From: Pantoea endophytica
GTDB lineage: Bacteria > Pseudomonadota > Gammaproteobacteria > Enterobacterales > Enterobacteriaceae
Length of the DNA: 64,000 nucleotides
Direction of reading: 5' to 3'
Assembly: GCF_002858935.1 (NCBI RefSeq)
Contig: NZ_PJRT01000020.1
Coordinates: forward strand, 177,767 to 241,766
Of this stretch, positions 1-7,888 are shown in pieces. The notes below the pieces were generated by a model. It worked only from the letters and a program-made list of their open reading frames with translations. It had not been told where the DNA came from and searched no databases. How positions within the stretch are numbered: position 1 is the stretch's first letter; each line of letters opens with the position of its first letter. Made by a program: the position numbers and the translations under genes.

Positions 1-290
1 ACGTGGTGGTGACGGACTTCACCGGCGACCAGAATCTGCTGATGGCGCCCGTTTTATTCTGGCTCGGCGTCAATCAGCCGGACGCCCTTCAGAACGCCAG
101 CGAGCGGGAGCGGCTTTTCACCTTTGAGGCGGATATTCTCGGCAATGACCGCTGCGACATCAGCATGAACCTGAAGCTGACGGAGCGAGTGATCGCGAAG
201 GAAGTGGACGGCGTGATGTCGGTTGAGGCCGTGCCGGAACCGGAAGCGCCGGATGATGCTGACGAAGGCTGGACGGTGCGCCGTGGCTGA
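1..290 (+). CDS. R: P2-like tail completion protein R (3' part)
   Basis: This is the C-terminal 95 or so residues of a P2 gpR homologue; the start lies before the window. P2 gpR (about 155 aa) takes part in completing the tail tube before head joining. The reading frame is open from the first base, so no start is assigned. The stop codon overlaps the GTG start of the S gene by eight bases, the coupling seen in P2. The tail end is acidic and Pro-rich (PEPEAPDDADEG). GC-rich codon use matches the other structural phage genes. The call rests on gene order and remembered P2 sequence. Confidence 0.85.
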   Translation, partial: VVVTDFTGDQNLLMAPVLFWLGVNQPDALQNASERERLFTFEADILGNDRCDISMNLKLTERVIAKEVDGVMSVEAVPEPEAPDDADEGWTVRRG

Positions 291-729
291 GTTGCATGAA
301 GTTGAGGAGTGGCTGGGTGCGCTGCTGTCGCAGCTTGAGCCGGCAATGCGCACAAAGATGCTGCGCGAAGTGGCGCGCGATGTGCGACGCATCCAGCAGA
401 ACAATATCACGCTGCAGCGCAGCCCGGACGGTACGGCATGGGAGCCGCGCCGCGTCACCGCGCGAACCAAGCCGGGCCGCATTCGCCGCAAGATGTTTGC
501 GAAGCTGAAAACGGCGAAGTATCTCAAAGCGCAGGCAAACGCGAATGTTGCAGAAGTTGCGTTTGTGCCTAGCGTGCAGAAGTTGGTCCGCGTGCATCAT
601 TATGGACTGCGTGACAGGATTAATCGTCGTGGCACTGAAGTTAAATACGCAGAGAGACCTTTGCTAGGGTTCAATAATCAGGCTGTAGATTTGATTCGAA
701 AAAAAATTTTAGAATACTTAGCCAAGTAA
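283..729 (+). CDS. S: P2-like tail completion protein S
   Basis: Homologue of P2 gpS (phage virion morphogenesis family), which acts with gpR in tail completion and head-tail joining. I chose the GTG at 283, overlapping the end of R, because it gives 148 residues beginning [11 protein letters not shown], close to the 150 aa of P2 S. The upstream in-frame start at 223 would lie deep within R. The first 100 residues are GC-rich, but the last 45 or so codons (from about 590) turn AT-rich, like the neighbouring cargo gene. The 3' end therefore seems to have been replaced when the cargo was acquired. It ends tail-to-tail with the FRG gene, overlapping by 12 bases. Confidence 0.88.
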   Translation: MAELHEVEEWLGALLSQLEPAMRTKMLREVARDVRRIQQNNITLQRSPDGTAWEPRRVTARTKPGRIRRKMFAKLKTAKYLKAQANANVAEVAFVPSVQKLVRVHHYGLRDRINRRGTEVKYAERPLLGFNNQAVDLIRKKILEYLAK

Positions 730-1647
730 AGATGATTTTGACGTTCCGTCGTAGTTTAAATTTAACTTACGAACAAGATTATTTTTTAATTGGCTGTCTT
801 TTATCGCTCTGCCAGCACCATCAGCGCTAGGAAACAAGTCCGCAGCGCCAAAGCCAATTAGATTGCAAAGGTGCAGTAATCTCGCACTCTGCGTCACAGG
901 CAATGTATATTTATGAAAGTAGAATCCTTCGCTCTCAAAGTTAACCTTTTCTAGACCAATCATGTTGAAAATATCTGGGTAGAATTGAAGTGTTGGGTGA
1001 ATTGAAAAACAACCTCTTTGCGCTCTTAAATGCTTGCTTACTGCGCCTGGAACATCAATGAATTTTAAAGAGTCATTGCCTTTGGTCACATAATTTTTAA
1101 CCACCCATAATGCTATTTTTTTGTCTGACCAAGACTTTTCTTCTTGCTTGGCTAAGGCTCCGCTTGCTGCAAAGTATAACGCTACGTATGGGCTTTTACT
1201 CCAATCCAATAGCCGTGTTGGAACGCCGTGGTGTTGCGCAATAGCCATTAGCTCATAAAGAGCGGGATTAGGCCAATTCCTTGGGGAGTCAATAAACTCA
1301 CCACCATAAAAGGAATTGTGATTTAAATATTGATCTCGAAAATTGAATGAGTCATTAGGAATGGATATGCCTATTCTGTCACATGACTCTGCAAAGTATT
1401 TTAAGGTTATCATCTCATTAAACAATAAATGGGATATTTCAGTAGGTGCTGTAGTTAAATAGTGATATTTAAAACTTGGATCTCTCAAAGAATTTGGCAA
1501 CAAAGACCATTCTGAGTCAGCATGTCCTCGATAAAAAACATGAGGAGTTCGCCCATGGTCGTACATTCTAGTTGGAGAAAGACTTTCCCAAAGCTCATCT
1601 GCTGACTCGAAATGATGATCTATATAATTTTTTTGAGTATCGCTCAT
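718..1647 (-). CDS. FRG-domain protein, prophage cargo gene
   Basis: A 309-residue protein with an FRG domain (PF08867 type). The defining motif is FYRG at residues 38-41, followed by [12 protein letters not shown] at 139-150, the second signature of the family. No signal peptide or membrane segment is visible, so it is probably cytoplasmic. The family has no firmly established biochemical role. The gene lies antisense to the late operon between S and V and is strikingly AT-rich beside its GC-rich neighbours, which are hallmarks of a lysogenic-conversion 'moron'. It must be transcribed from its own promoter near 1650-1700. The start has only a weak purine-rich ribosome site (AAGAGAAA). An anti-phage or toxin role is inference from position. 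Confidence 0.85.
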   Translation of the reverse strand: MSDTQKNYIDHHFESADELWESLSPTRMYDHGRTPHVFYRGHADSEWSLLPNSLRDPSFKYHYLTTAPTEISHLLFNEMITLKYFAESCDRIGISIPNDSFNFRDQYLNHNSFYGGEFIDSPRNWPNPALYELMAIAQHHGVPTRLLDWSKSPYVALYFAASGALAKQEEKSWSDKKIALWVVKNYVTKGNDSLKFIDVPGAVSKHLRAQRGCFSIHPTLQFYPDIFNMIGLEKVNFESEGFYFHKYTLPVTQSARLLHLCNLIGFGAADLFPSADGAGRAIKDSQLKNNLVRKLNLNYDGTSKSSLLG

Positions 1648-1679
1648 CTTTTTCTCTTAGAAAAAACATCACGAGTAAT

Positions 1680-1697
1680 TGTGCCATTGACGCTACA
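1680..1697 (+). promoter_or_regulatory. Putative Ogr-binding dyad, late promoter PV
   Basis: TGT (1680-1682), 12 bases, ACA (1695-1697) matches the TGT-N12-ACA dyad recognised by Ogr/Delta activators of P2 and P4, which sits about 55 bases before the transcription start. That places the start near 1743. An outer T and A extend the dyad to TTGT...ACAA, and the left arm TTGTGCCAT is identical to the site before FI. Confidence 0.65.
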
Positions 1698-1744
1698 ACT
1701 TTATCCAGATGAAGTTGCCACAAGTTTGTGAAATTCTCTCAAGC

Positions 1745-2323
1745 ATGAACGAAAAACTCACCGAAATCATGCGCCTTATCACCAACCTGATCCGCACCGG
1801 CACCGTGTCCGAGGTGGACCCGGATAAATGGCAATGCCGGGTGAAAACGGGCGACCTTGAAACCAACTGGATTAACTGGCTCACCTTCCGCGCCGGGAAT
1901 ACCCGCACATGGTGGCAACCCTCCATTGGCGAGCAGGTTGTGCTGCTGAGCCTCGGCGGCAATCTCGAAACTGCGTTCGCGCTGCCGGCCATTTATTCCG
2001 ATGCCTTCCCGCCGCCCGATTATTCAGAGAACGGCAGCACCACCGTGTTCAACGACGGCGGCTGGTTCCAGTACGAACCGGACACCGGCCAGCTGCTGAT
2101 TAAGAACATCAAAAGCGTTCGCATTGAAGCCGCCGACGGCATTCAGCTGATCACTGACCAGCTGGGCGTTGATGCAAGTCAGATGCTCATCAATAGCGAA
2201 ACCGTGATGAACGGCGCGGTGACACAGGGCGGCGGGGCGATGAGTTCCAACGGCGTAGTGGCTGATGCTCACCTACATGACAGTGTGAAATCGGGAGGCG
2301 ATATGTCAGGAGGTCCGCATTGA
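1745..2323 (+). CDS. V: P2-like baseplate spike protein V
   Basis: Homologue of P2 gpV, the trimeric membrane-piercing spike at the tip of the baseplate (gp45-like OB fold plus beta-helix). About 192 residues from ATG 1745, against 211 in P2; the N-terminal stretch ...RLITNLIRTGTVSEVD aligns with the P2 start. An in-frame ATG at 1709 and another at 1769 are alternatives, and no strong ribosome site decides between them. If the predicted Ogr-dependent start near 1743 is right, 1709 is excluded and 1769 becomes plausible. The WWQPSIGEQVVLLSLGG segment is the typical OB-domain core. First gene of the V-W-J-I-H-G operon; its stop overlaps W by one base. Confidence 0.9.
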   Translation: MNEKLTEIMRLITNLIRTGTVSEVDPDKWQCRVKTGDLETNWINWLTFRAGNTRTWWQPSIGEQVVLLSLGGNLETAFALPAIYSDAFPPPDYSENGSTTVFNDGGWFQYEPDTGQLLIKNIKSVRIEAADGIQLITDQLGVDASQMLINSETVMNGAVTQGGGAMSSNGVVADAHLHDSVKSGGDMSGGPH

Positions 2324-2676
2324 TGTATCTCGGCATGAACCGTGACACTGGTGAAGCCATCACCGACACCGAGCACATTCGCCAGAGCGTGCGCGACATC
2401 CTGATCACCCCGGAAGGCAGCCGCATCGGACGTCGTGAATACGGCTCGCTGCTGTCGGTGCTGATTGACCAGCCGCAGAACGACGTGGTGCGCCTTCAGG
2501 TAATGGCGGCGGCGTACACGGCGCTGAGCCGCTGGGAGCCGCGTATCCGCCTCAGTTCTTTAGGCATAACCAGCGCCTTTGATGGCTCCATGGTGGTTGA
2601 GCTGACCGGCCAGCGCGCCGACGGCTCACCGCTCGCAATGTCAGTGCCTACGGGGGTGAACAGTGGCAGTAATTGA
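2323..2676 (+). CDS. W: P2-like baseplate assembly protein W
   Basis: Homologue of P2 gpW (gp25-like lysozyme-fold baseplate wedge protein), 117 residues compared with 115 in P2. Signature segments are YLGMNRDTG at the N terminus and a central GSRIGRREYGSLLSVLIDQPQ. The ATG at 2323 is preceded at nine bases by a perfect AGGAGG (2308-2313), so it is preferred over the TTG at 2320. The start overlaps the V stop (TGATG), and the 3' end overlaps the J start, indicating translational coupling in the baseplate operon. Confidence 0.93.
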   Translation: MYLGMNRDTGEAITDTEHIRQSVRDILITPEGSRIGRREYGSLLSVLIDQPQNDVVRLQVMAAAYTALSRWEPRIRLSSLGITSAFDGSMVVELTGQRADGSPLAMSVPTGVNSGSN

Positions 2677-3577
2677 CCTTTCGCAACTGCCCGCACCGGA
2701 AGTGATCGAGGTGCCGGACTTTGAAACGCTGCTGGCCGAGCGCAAGGAAGCGCTGATTGCGCTCTATCCGGCGGAGGAGCAGGCCGCCATGCGCCGCGTG
2801 CTGGCGCTGGAATCCGATCCGATTGTGAAGTGCCTGCAGGAAAGCGTGTACCGCGAAATCCTGCTGCGCCAGCGCATCAACGAGGCGGCGCAGGCGGTGA
2901 TGGTGGCTTACGCGCTCGGCAGCGACCTCGATCAGCTGGCCGCGCGCAGTAACGTACAGCGTCTGACCATCACCCCGGCTAACCCGGACGCCGTGCCGCC
3001 CGTTGAGGCGGTGATGGAATCGGATGACGCGCTGCGCGTGCGCGTGCCGGAAGCGTTTGAGGGTTTATCGGTTGCCGGTCCGACGGCGGCCTACGAGTTT
3101 CACGCGAGAAGCGCAGACGGACGGGTGCAGGACGTGTCCGCCATCAGCCCGTCACCGGCGACGGTGCTGATCACCGTGCTGAGCCGCGAGGGTAACGGCA
3201 CGGCAGCCGCTGATTTACTGAATACAGTGGACGCTGCGTTGAACAGCGAGAGTGTGCGGCCGGTGGCGGACCGCGTGACGGTGCAGGCTGCAACCATCAA
3301 CGACTACCGCGTGCAGGCAAAGCTGCACCTGTTTGACGGCGTGGCCGCCGCGCCCTGTCTTGAGGCCGCAAACGAGCAGCTTGCCGCCTATCTTATTGAG
3401 CAGAAAAAGCTGGGTCGCAGCGTGCGCCGCGAGTCTTATGGGGCGGTGCTGCGCGTGGCCGGTGTGGACTGGGTGGAAATCACCGAACCGGCAGAAGACA
3501 TCATCATGGACCGCACGCAGGCGGGCAACTGCACCGGCACCGACGTGACGGTGGCGGACGATGAGGTGACAGGATGA
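2663..3577 (+). CDS. J: P2-like baseplate assembly protein J
   Basis: Homologue of P2 gpJ (gp47/JayE-type baseplate wedge), 304 residues versus 302 in P2. The start is a GTG, encoding AVIDLSQLPAPEVIE, which aligns closely with the P2 N terminus. Conserved blocks include RLTITPA, the AFEGLSVAGP segment and SADGRVQDVS. The start lies 14 bases inside W, and the stop overlaps the I start (ATGA). It forms the outer edge of the baseplate with gpI and anchors the tail fibres. Confidence 0.94.
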   Translation: MAVIDLSQLPAPEVIEVPDFETLLAERKEALIALYPAEEQAAMRRVLALESDPIVKCLQESVYREILLRQRINEAAQAVMVAYALGSDLDQLAARSNVQRLTITPANPDAVPPVEAVMESDDALRVRVPEAFEGLSVAGPTAAYEFHARSADGRVQDVSAISPSPATVLITVLSREGNGTAAADLLNTVDAALNSESVRPVADRVTVQAATINDYRVQAKLHLFDGVAAAPCLEAANEQLAAYLIEQKKLGRSVRRESYGAVLRVAGVDWVEITEPAEDIIMDRTQAGNCTGTDVTVADDEVTG

Positions 3578-4179
3578 ATAGCCTGCTTCCGCCCGGCTCA
3601 TCCGCGCTGGAGCGCCGTCTGGCGCAGGCGTGCAGCGGGATTTCCGGGCTGAGCGTGCCGCTGCGTGACCTGTGGAACCCGGACACCTGCCCGGTGAATT
3701 TTCTGCCCTATCTTGCCTGGGCGTTTTCGGTGGACCGCTGGGACGAAAGCTGGCCGGAAAGCGTGAAGCGCAAGGTGGTGAAGGATGCGTTTTATATCCA
3801 TCAGCACAAGGGCACCGTCAGCGCGATCCGGCGCGTGGTGGAGCCGCTGGGCTATCTCATCCGCGTGATTGAGTGGTGGAAAACCAACGATGAGCCGGGC
3901 ACGTTCCGGCTTGACGTGGGCGTGCTGGATACCGGCATCACCGAGGAAATGTATCACGAGCTGGAGCGCGTGATTGCCGACGCCAAGCCGTGCAGCCGCC
4001 ATCTTATCGGGCTTTCGATCACCCTGGACGCGAACGGCACGATGCCGGTGGCCGTTGCCAGCTACAGCGGCGACGAGCTGACCGTTTATCCCTATACCCC
4101 TGAACTTATCAGCGTCGGCGGGCCGGTGTATTCCGGCGCGGCGGTGCATCTTATCGACCTGACGGAAGTGAGCGCATGA
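3574..4179 (+). CDS. I: P2-like tail protein I
   Basis: Homologue of P2 gpI, a baseplate protein that links the wedge to the tail fibre. It is 201 residues, longer than the 176 of P2; the extra residues are at the C terminus (from about residue 155). The family core LPYLAWAFSVDRWDESWPE (about residues 44-62) and HQHKGTVSAIRRVVEPLG are obvious. It starts in an ATGA overlap with J and ends in an ATGA overlap with H, so the three genes are translationally coupled. Confidence 0.93.
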   Translation: MNSLLPPGSSALERRLAQACSGISGLSVPLRDLWNPDTCPVNFLPYLAWAFSVDRWDESWPESVKRKVVKDAFYIHQHKGTVSAIRRVVEPLGYLIRVIEWWKTNDEPGTFRLDVGVLDTGITEEMYHELERVIADAKPCSRHLIGLSITLDANGTMPVAVASYSGDELTVYPYTPELISVGGPVYSGAAVHLIDLTEVSA

Positions 4180-5174
4180 CGACAAAATATTTTGCCCTGC
4201 TGACCAATCAGGGCGCGGCTAAGCTTGCCAACGCTGCCGCGCTCGGCACGAAAGTGAACATCACGCAGCTGGCCGTGGGCGACGGTGGCGGCACGCTGCC
4301 GACGCCTGACCCGGCACAGACGAATCTCATCGGCGAGAAGCGCCGCGCGTCGCTTAACTCGCTGACGATTGACGCCGCCAACGGCAGCCAGATTATTGCC
4401 GAGCAGATTATCCCGGAGGGCGAGGGCGGCTTCTGGATCCGCGAGATTGGCCTGTTTGACGCCGACGGCGTGATGATTGCCGTGGCTAACTGCGCCGAGA
4501 CCTACAAGCCGCAGCTCGCCGAGGGCAGCGGGCGCACGCAGACGGTGCGCATGATTATCATCGTGAACAGCACCAGCGCGGTGACGCTGAAAATCGACCC
4601 GTCGGTGGTGCTGGCGACGCGTAAGTACGTGGACGACGGCGTGATTGTGGCGAAGCAGTACGGTGACACTTTGCACCAACAGGCGAAAGAATATGCGGAA
4701 CGTTTGCAGAAGGAGGCAGAGGAATACGCCGACACGCTGCTTGAGCAGGCGAAAAAGTACAGCGGTGATGCGCTCAAGCAGCATACGGATGCCGTTAATC
4801 CCCATACGCAGTACCCATTGATTAAGAACGCCCTGAAAGAGCTGGCCGACGCCGGTCTGGTCGCTGAGGCGTTAAAAAACCTCGGCCTGGAAAAGTCCTT
4901 TGTTGCGATTGGCTACGTGAAGCTGCCGGGCGGCCTGATTATTCAGTGGGGATCGGGAACCTATACCAAGCAGGCGACGACGACGGTTACGCTTCCGATT
5001 GAGTTCCCGAACGCTGGATTTATGGCGGTTGCCAGCAAGGGGGCGTCTATCAACCTTTCCGGGGAATATACCGTCGGCATTCAGCTGGCAGGCAAATCAA
5101 CGGTTTCGATTACCAATACTGCCGGTGCGGGTGGTAGCACGCAGGGCATTTTCTGGCTGGTTTTGGGGTATTAA
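4176..5174 (+). CDS. H: P2-like tail fibre protein H, short form
   Basis: Tail fibre of 332 residues, about half the 669 of P2 gpH. Residues 1-150 form the conserved P2-H type N-terminal domain that plugs into the baseplate ([34 protein letters not shown]). Residues 155-205 are Glu/Lys/Ala-rich and heptad-like (coiled coil), ending in the NPHTQYP motif of fibre shafts. Residues 240-332 resemble a gp53-like fibre tip ([11 protein letters not shown], ending IFWLVLGY). The tip is the host-recognition part and is expected to vary. No inversion cassette is visible. Followed two bases later by its assembly gene. Confidence 0.88.
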   Translation: MTTKYFALLTNQGAAKLANAAALGTKVNITQLAVGDGGGTLPTPDPAQTNLIGEKRRASLNSLTIDAANGSQIIAEQIIPEGEGGFWIREIGLFDADGVMIAVANCAETYKPQLAEGSGRTQTVRMIIIVNSTSAVTLKIDPSVVLATRKYVDDGVIVAKQYGDTLHQQAKEYAERLQKEAEEYADTLLEQAKKYSGDALKQHTDAVNPHTQYPLIKNALKELADAGLVAEALKNLGLEKSFVAIGYVKLPGGLIIQWGSGTYTKQATTTVTLPIEFPNAGFMAVASKGASINLSGEYTVGIQLAGKSTVSITNTAGAGGSTQGIFWLVLGY

Positions 5175-5176
5175 TA

Positions 5177-5581
5177 ATGAAAAAGTATTCAGCAAAAGCA
5201 AACGCATTCTATGACGCCGACATCAACCCGGTCATTCCGGCAGATGCCGTTAACGTGACCGATGAGGAGTGGATGTCCTTACTCAGCGGACAGTCTACTG
5301 GACTGATTATCGCGGCAGATTCAGACGGCAGGCCGGTACTGAAAGAGTACGTGCTTACGGATGAGGAAAAAAGCGCGCAGCTTGATGCAAAAAAGCGTGA
5401 GCTGCGTACGATTGCCGATGACGCTATTGCGCCCTTGCAGGATGCCGCCACGCTCGGTATTGCGACGGACGATGAAAACGCCAGCCTCAAAGCGTGGATG
5501 ACGTACCGCGTCCTACTTAACCGTATAGATACAAAGTCCGGCGGAGCCTCAGAAATTATCTGGCCCGAGCAACCCGCATAA
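5177..5581 (+). CDS. G: Tail fibre assembly protein G (Tfa family)
   Basis: 134-residue Tfa-type chaperone (PF02413 family) needed for folding or trimerisation of the tail fibre. Recognisable features are the N-terminal FYDADINP segment, [11 protein letters not shown], and a C-terminal helical region ending RVLLNRID...IIWPEQP, typical of the family. It is shorter than P2 gpG (175 aa) but close to lambda and Mu-type Tfa proteins. It is paired with its fibre gene just upstream, as cognate Tfa/fibre pairs usually are, and is the last gene before a terminator at 5587. Confidence 0.88.
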   Translation: MKKYSAKANAFYDADINPVIPADAVNVTDEEWMSLLSGQSTGLIIAADSDGRPVLKEYVLTDEEKSAQLDAKKRELRTIADDAIAPLQDAATLGIATDDENASLKAWMTYRVLLNRIDTKSGGASEIIWPEQPA

Positions 5582-5586
5582 CCATC

Positions 5587-5612
5587 AGGCCCGTTTCGGG
5601 CCTGTTTCTTTT
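5587..5612 (+). terminator. Terminator after G
   Basis: Stem AGGCCC (5587-5592), loop GTTTC, stem GGGCCT (5598-5603), then a T-rich run to 5612. It ends the V-G operon; the last T's touch the Ogr dyad of the next promoter. Confidence 0.8.
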
Positions 5613-5629
5613 GTGCCATCCCCCTCACA
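5612..5629 (+). promoter_or_regulatory. Putative Ogr-binding dyad, late promoter PF
   Basis: TGT (5612-5614), 12 bases, ACA (5627-5629), again the TGT-N12-ACA dyad. The left arm TTGTGCCAT is identical to the PV site. A start about 55 bases downstream would be near 5675, just before the FI ribosome site AGGAG (5686-5690). Confidence 0.68.
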
Positions 5630-5699
5630 ACGCCAACCGGGTGCGCACGCGCACGCCACCTTTCACCATAGCGGAACCCCTTCACAGGAGAACCGCCAT

Positions 5700-6869
5700 A
5701 TGGCACAGGATTATCACCACGGCGTGCGCGTTGAGGAAATCAACGAGGGCACCCGAACCATCACCACCATCAGCACGGCGATTGTCGGCATGGTCTGCAC
5801 TGGCGACGACGCCGACGCGGCCACGTTCCCGCTTAATCGTCCGGTACTGCTGACCGACGTACTCACTGCGAGCGGCAAGGCGGGCGAGTCCGGCACGCTG
5901 GCGCGCTCGCTGGACGCCATCGCCGACCAGGCTAAACCCGTCACCGTCGTGGTGCGCGTGCCACAGGGTGAAACCGAGGCTGAGACAACCGCCAACATCA
6001 TCGGCGGCGTGAGCAACGGCCAGCGCACCGGCATGAAGGCGCTGCTGGCCGCGCAGGCGGTGTGCGGCGTGAAGCCCCGCATCCTCGGCGTGCCGGGCCA
6101 CGACACGCAGGCGGTGGCAACCGAGCTGCTGAGCGTAGCGCAGAGCCTGCGCGGCTTTGCCTACCTGTCGGCGTACGGCTGTCAGAGCGTGGAAGAGGCT
6201 ATTGCCTACCGCGCGAACTTCAGTCAGCGCGAGGGCATGCTCATCTGGCCGGACTTCATCAACTTTGACACCGTGCTGAAGGCGGACGCGACGGCCTTCG
6301 CCACCGCCCGCGCGCTCGGCCTGCGCGCCAAAATCGACGAGCAAACCGGCTGGCATAAATCCCTGTCGAACGTCGGCGTGAACGGCGTCACCGGCATTTC
6401 CAAAGACGTGTTCTGGGACCTGCAGGATCCGGCCACCGACTCCGGCCTGCTGAACCAGAACGACATCACCACGCTGATTCGTAAAGACGGCTTCCGCTTC
6501 TGGGGTTCGCGCTGCCTGAGTGATGACCCGCTGTTTGCGTTTGAGTGCTACACCCGCACCGCGCAGGTGCTGGCCGACACCATGGCCGAGGCGCACATGT
6601 GGGCGGTGGACGGCGCGCTGAATCCGTCGCTGGCCCGCGACATTATCGAGGGCATCCGCGCCAAACTGCGCAGCCTCGTAAGTCAGGGCTATCTCATCGG
6701 CGCGGACTGCTGGCTGGACGAGAGCGTGAACGACAAGGACACGCTCAAAGCGGGCAAGCTGCTGATCGACTACGACTACACGCCGGTGCCGCCGCTTGAA
6801 AACCTGCTGCTGCGTCAGCGCATCACCGATCAGTACCTGGTCGATTTCGCCAGCCGCGTCAGCGCATAA
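5700..6869 (+). CDS. FI: P2-like major tail sheath protein FI
   Basis: Contractile tail sheath, homologue of P2 gpFI (396 aa); 389 residues here. The start is the ATG at 5700 ([21 protein letters not shown]) with AGGAG nine bases before it; longer readings upstream run into the promoter and are not credible. The C-terminal block [20 protein letters not shown] and the central [21 protein letters not shown] are sheath signatures. First gene of the FI-FII-E-T-U-D operon under the predicted PF promoter. The P2 Z/fun cargo position between G and FI is empty here. Confidence 0.95.
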   Translation: MAQDYHHGVRVEEINEGTRTITTISTAIVGMVCTGDDADAATFPLNRPVLLTDVLTASGKAGESGTLARSLDAIADQAKPVTVVVRVPQGETEAETTANIIGGVSNGQRTGMKALLAAQAVCGVKPRILGVPGHDTQAVATELLSVAQSLRGFAYLSAYGCQSVEEAIAYRANFSQREGMLIWPDFINFDTVLKADATAFATARALGLRAKIDEQTGWHKSLSNVGVNGVTGISKDVFWDLQDPATDSGLLNQNDITTLIRKDGFRFWGSRCLSDDPLFAFECYTRTAQVLADTMAEAHMWAVDGALNPSLARDIIEGIRAKLRSLVSQGYLIGADCWLDESVNDKDTLKAGKLLIDYDYTPVPPLENLLLRQRITDQYLVDFASRVSA

Positions 6870-6881
6870 GGAGACTGAATT

Positions 6882-7397
6882 ATGGCATTACCCCGCAAGC
6901 TCAAGCACCTCAACCTGTTCAACGCAGGCGACAACTGGCAGGGGCTGATCGAGTCCGTGACGCTGCCGAAAGTCACCCGCAAGTTCGAAAAATATCGCGG
7001 CGGCGGCATGGCCGGTGCGGTGGACATCGACATGGGCCTGGACGACGGCGCGCTGGATACGGAATTCACCTGCGGCGGCGTTGAGGCGAAGCTGTTCAAG
7101 CAGATGGGCACCCTGACCGTGGACGGCGTGCAGCTGCGCTTTACCGGCTCCATTCAGCGCGACGACACCGGCGAAGTGCAGGCGGTGGAGCTGGTCGTGC
7201 GCGGCCGCCACAAGGAGCTGGACTCCGGCGAGTGGAAGACCGGCGAATCCAGCACGACTAAAGTGTCCGGTACCAACAGCTACGCCAAGCTGACCATCAA
7301 CGGCGAAGTGCTCTACGAGATTGACCTGGTGAACATGGTTCACATCGTGGACGGCACGGACCTGATGGAAGCGCACCGCAACGCGCTCGGCCTGTAA
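6882..7397 (+). CDS. FII: P2-like major tail tube protein FII
   Basis: Tail tube subunit, 171 residues (P2 gpFII 172). N terminus MALPRKLKHLNLFNAGDNWQG and the segment GMAGAVDIDMGLDDG align with P2. The tube is packed inside the sheath and carries the DNA. A GGAGA ribosome site lies a few bases before the ATG and only 12 bases separate it from FI. Confidence 0.95.
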   Translation: MALPRKLKHLNLFNAGDNWQGLIESVTLPKVTRKFEKYRGGGMAGAVDIDMGLDDGALDTEFTCGGVEAKLFKQMGTLTVDGVQLRFTGSIQRDDTGEVQAVELVVRGRHKELDSGEWKTGESSTTKVSGTNSYAKLTINGEVLYEIDLVNMVHIVDGTDLMEAHRNALGL

Positions 7398-7403
7398 TTT
7401 ATC

Positions 7404-7430
7404 CGGCAGGGCAAACCCTGCCGCCTTTAA
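7404..7430 (+). terminator. Stem-loop after FII
   Basis: Perfect 8-bp stem CGGCAGGG (7404-7411) and CCCTGCCG (7416-7423) with a CAAA loop, followed by CCTTTAACCCTTTT. The T-run is imperfect, so it may act as a partial terminator or RNA stabiliser that lowers expression of the later tail genes relative to sheath and tube. Confidence 0.5.
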
Positions 7431-7451
7431 CCCTTTTAGCGAGCCATAACC

Positions 7452-7754
7452 ATGACTGACAAAACCACCGAAAAAACCGTCGAGCTGGACACCCCGATTC
7501 TGCGCGGCAAGACCGAAATTAAAAGCGTCGTCGTGCGCAAGCCGCAGTCCGGCGCGCTGCGCGGCACCCGCCTGCAGGCGCTGATGGACATGGACGTCAA
7601 TGCGATGATCACCGTGCTGCCGCGCGTCACCACCCCGGCGCTGACCACGCAGGAAATCACCGAGATGGACCCCGCCGATCTGGTGAGCCTGTCCGTCGAG
7701 GTGGTCACTTTTTTACTGAAGAAGTCGGTGCTGTCGGATTTAGCGACGGCCTGA
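7452..7754 (+). CDS. E: P2-like tail chaperone E
   Basis: Short tail assembly chaperone, 100 residues (P2 gpE 91). The core RKPQSGALRGTRLQALMDMDVNA and ITEMDPADLVSLSVEVV matches the family. It is made alongside a longer E+E' product by -1 frameshifting at the T TTT TTA heptamer at 7709-7715, as lambda makes gpG and gpGT. It binds the tape measure protein during tail assembly and is not expected in the finished particle. Confidence 0.92.
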   Translation: MTDKTTEKTVELDTPILRGKTEIKSVVVRKPQSGALRGTRLQALMDMDVNAMITVLPRVTTPALTTQEITEMDPADLVSLSVEVVTFLLKKSVLSDLATA

Positions 7755-7888
7755 CGGTTGACGATCTGGTGGCGGACATTGCCACCGTCTTTCACTGGCC
7801 GCCGTCCGTTACCGAGTTCATGACGCTGACCGAGGTACTGGAATGGCGCCATAAGGCGATAATGCGACACGGGACCAGCGATGAGTGA
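7452..7888 (+). CDS. E': Frameshifted tail chaperone E+E'
   Basis: Reading -1 after the heptamer T TTT TTA (7709-7715, zero-frame codons TTT and TTA) gives an open frame from 7715 to the TGA at 7886-7888. The extension reads TEEVGAVGFSDGLTVDDL and later HWPPSVTEFMTLTEVLEWRH, the family signature of the P2 E' extension. The fusion is 145 residues against 142 in P2. E' has no good start of its own, which supports frameshift expression. Its end overlaps the T start by eight bases. The same signal is known in P2; what I see here is the conserved heptamer and open frame. Confidence 0.88.

Noticed and set aside
5582..5699. Z/fun-type cargo gene between G and FI
   Set aside because: The interval holds only a terminator, an Ogr dyad and a ribosome site.
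5682..6596. 304-codon frame antisense to the sheath gene
   Set aside because: Shadow of FI, which is unambiguous.
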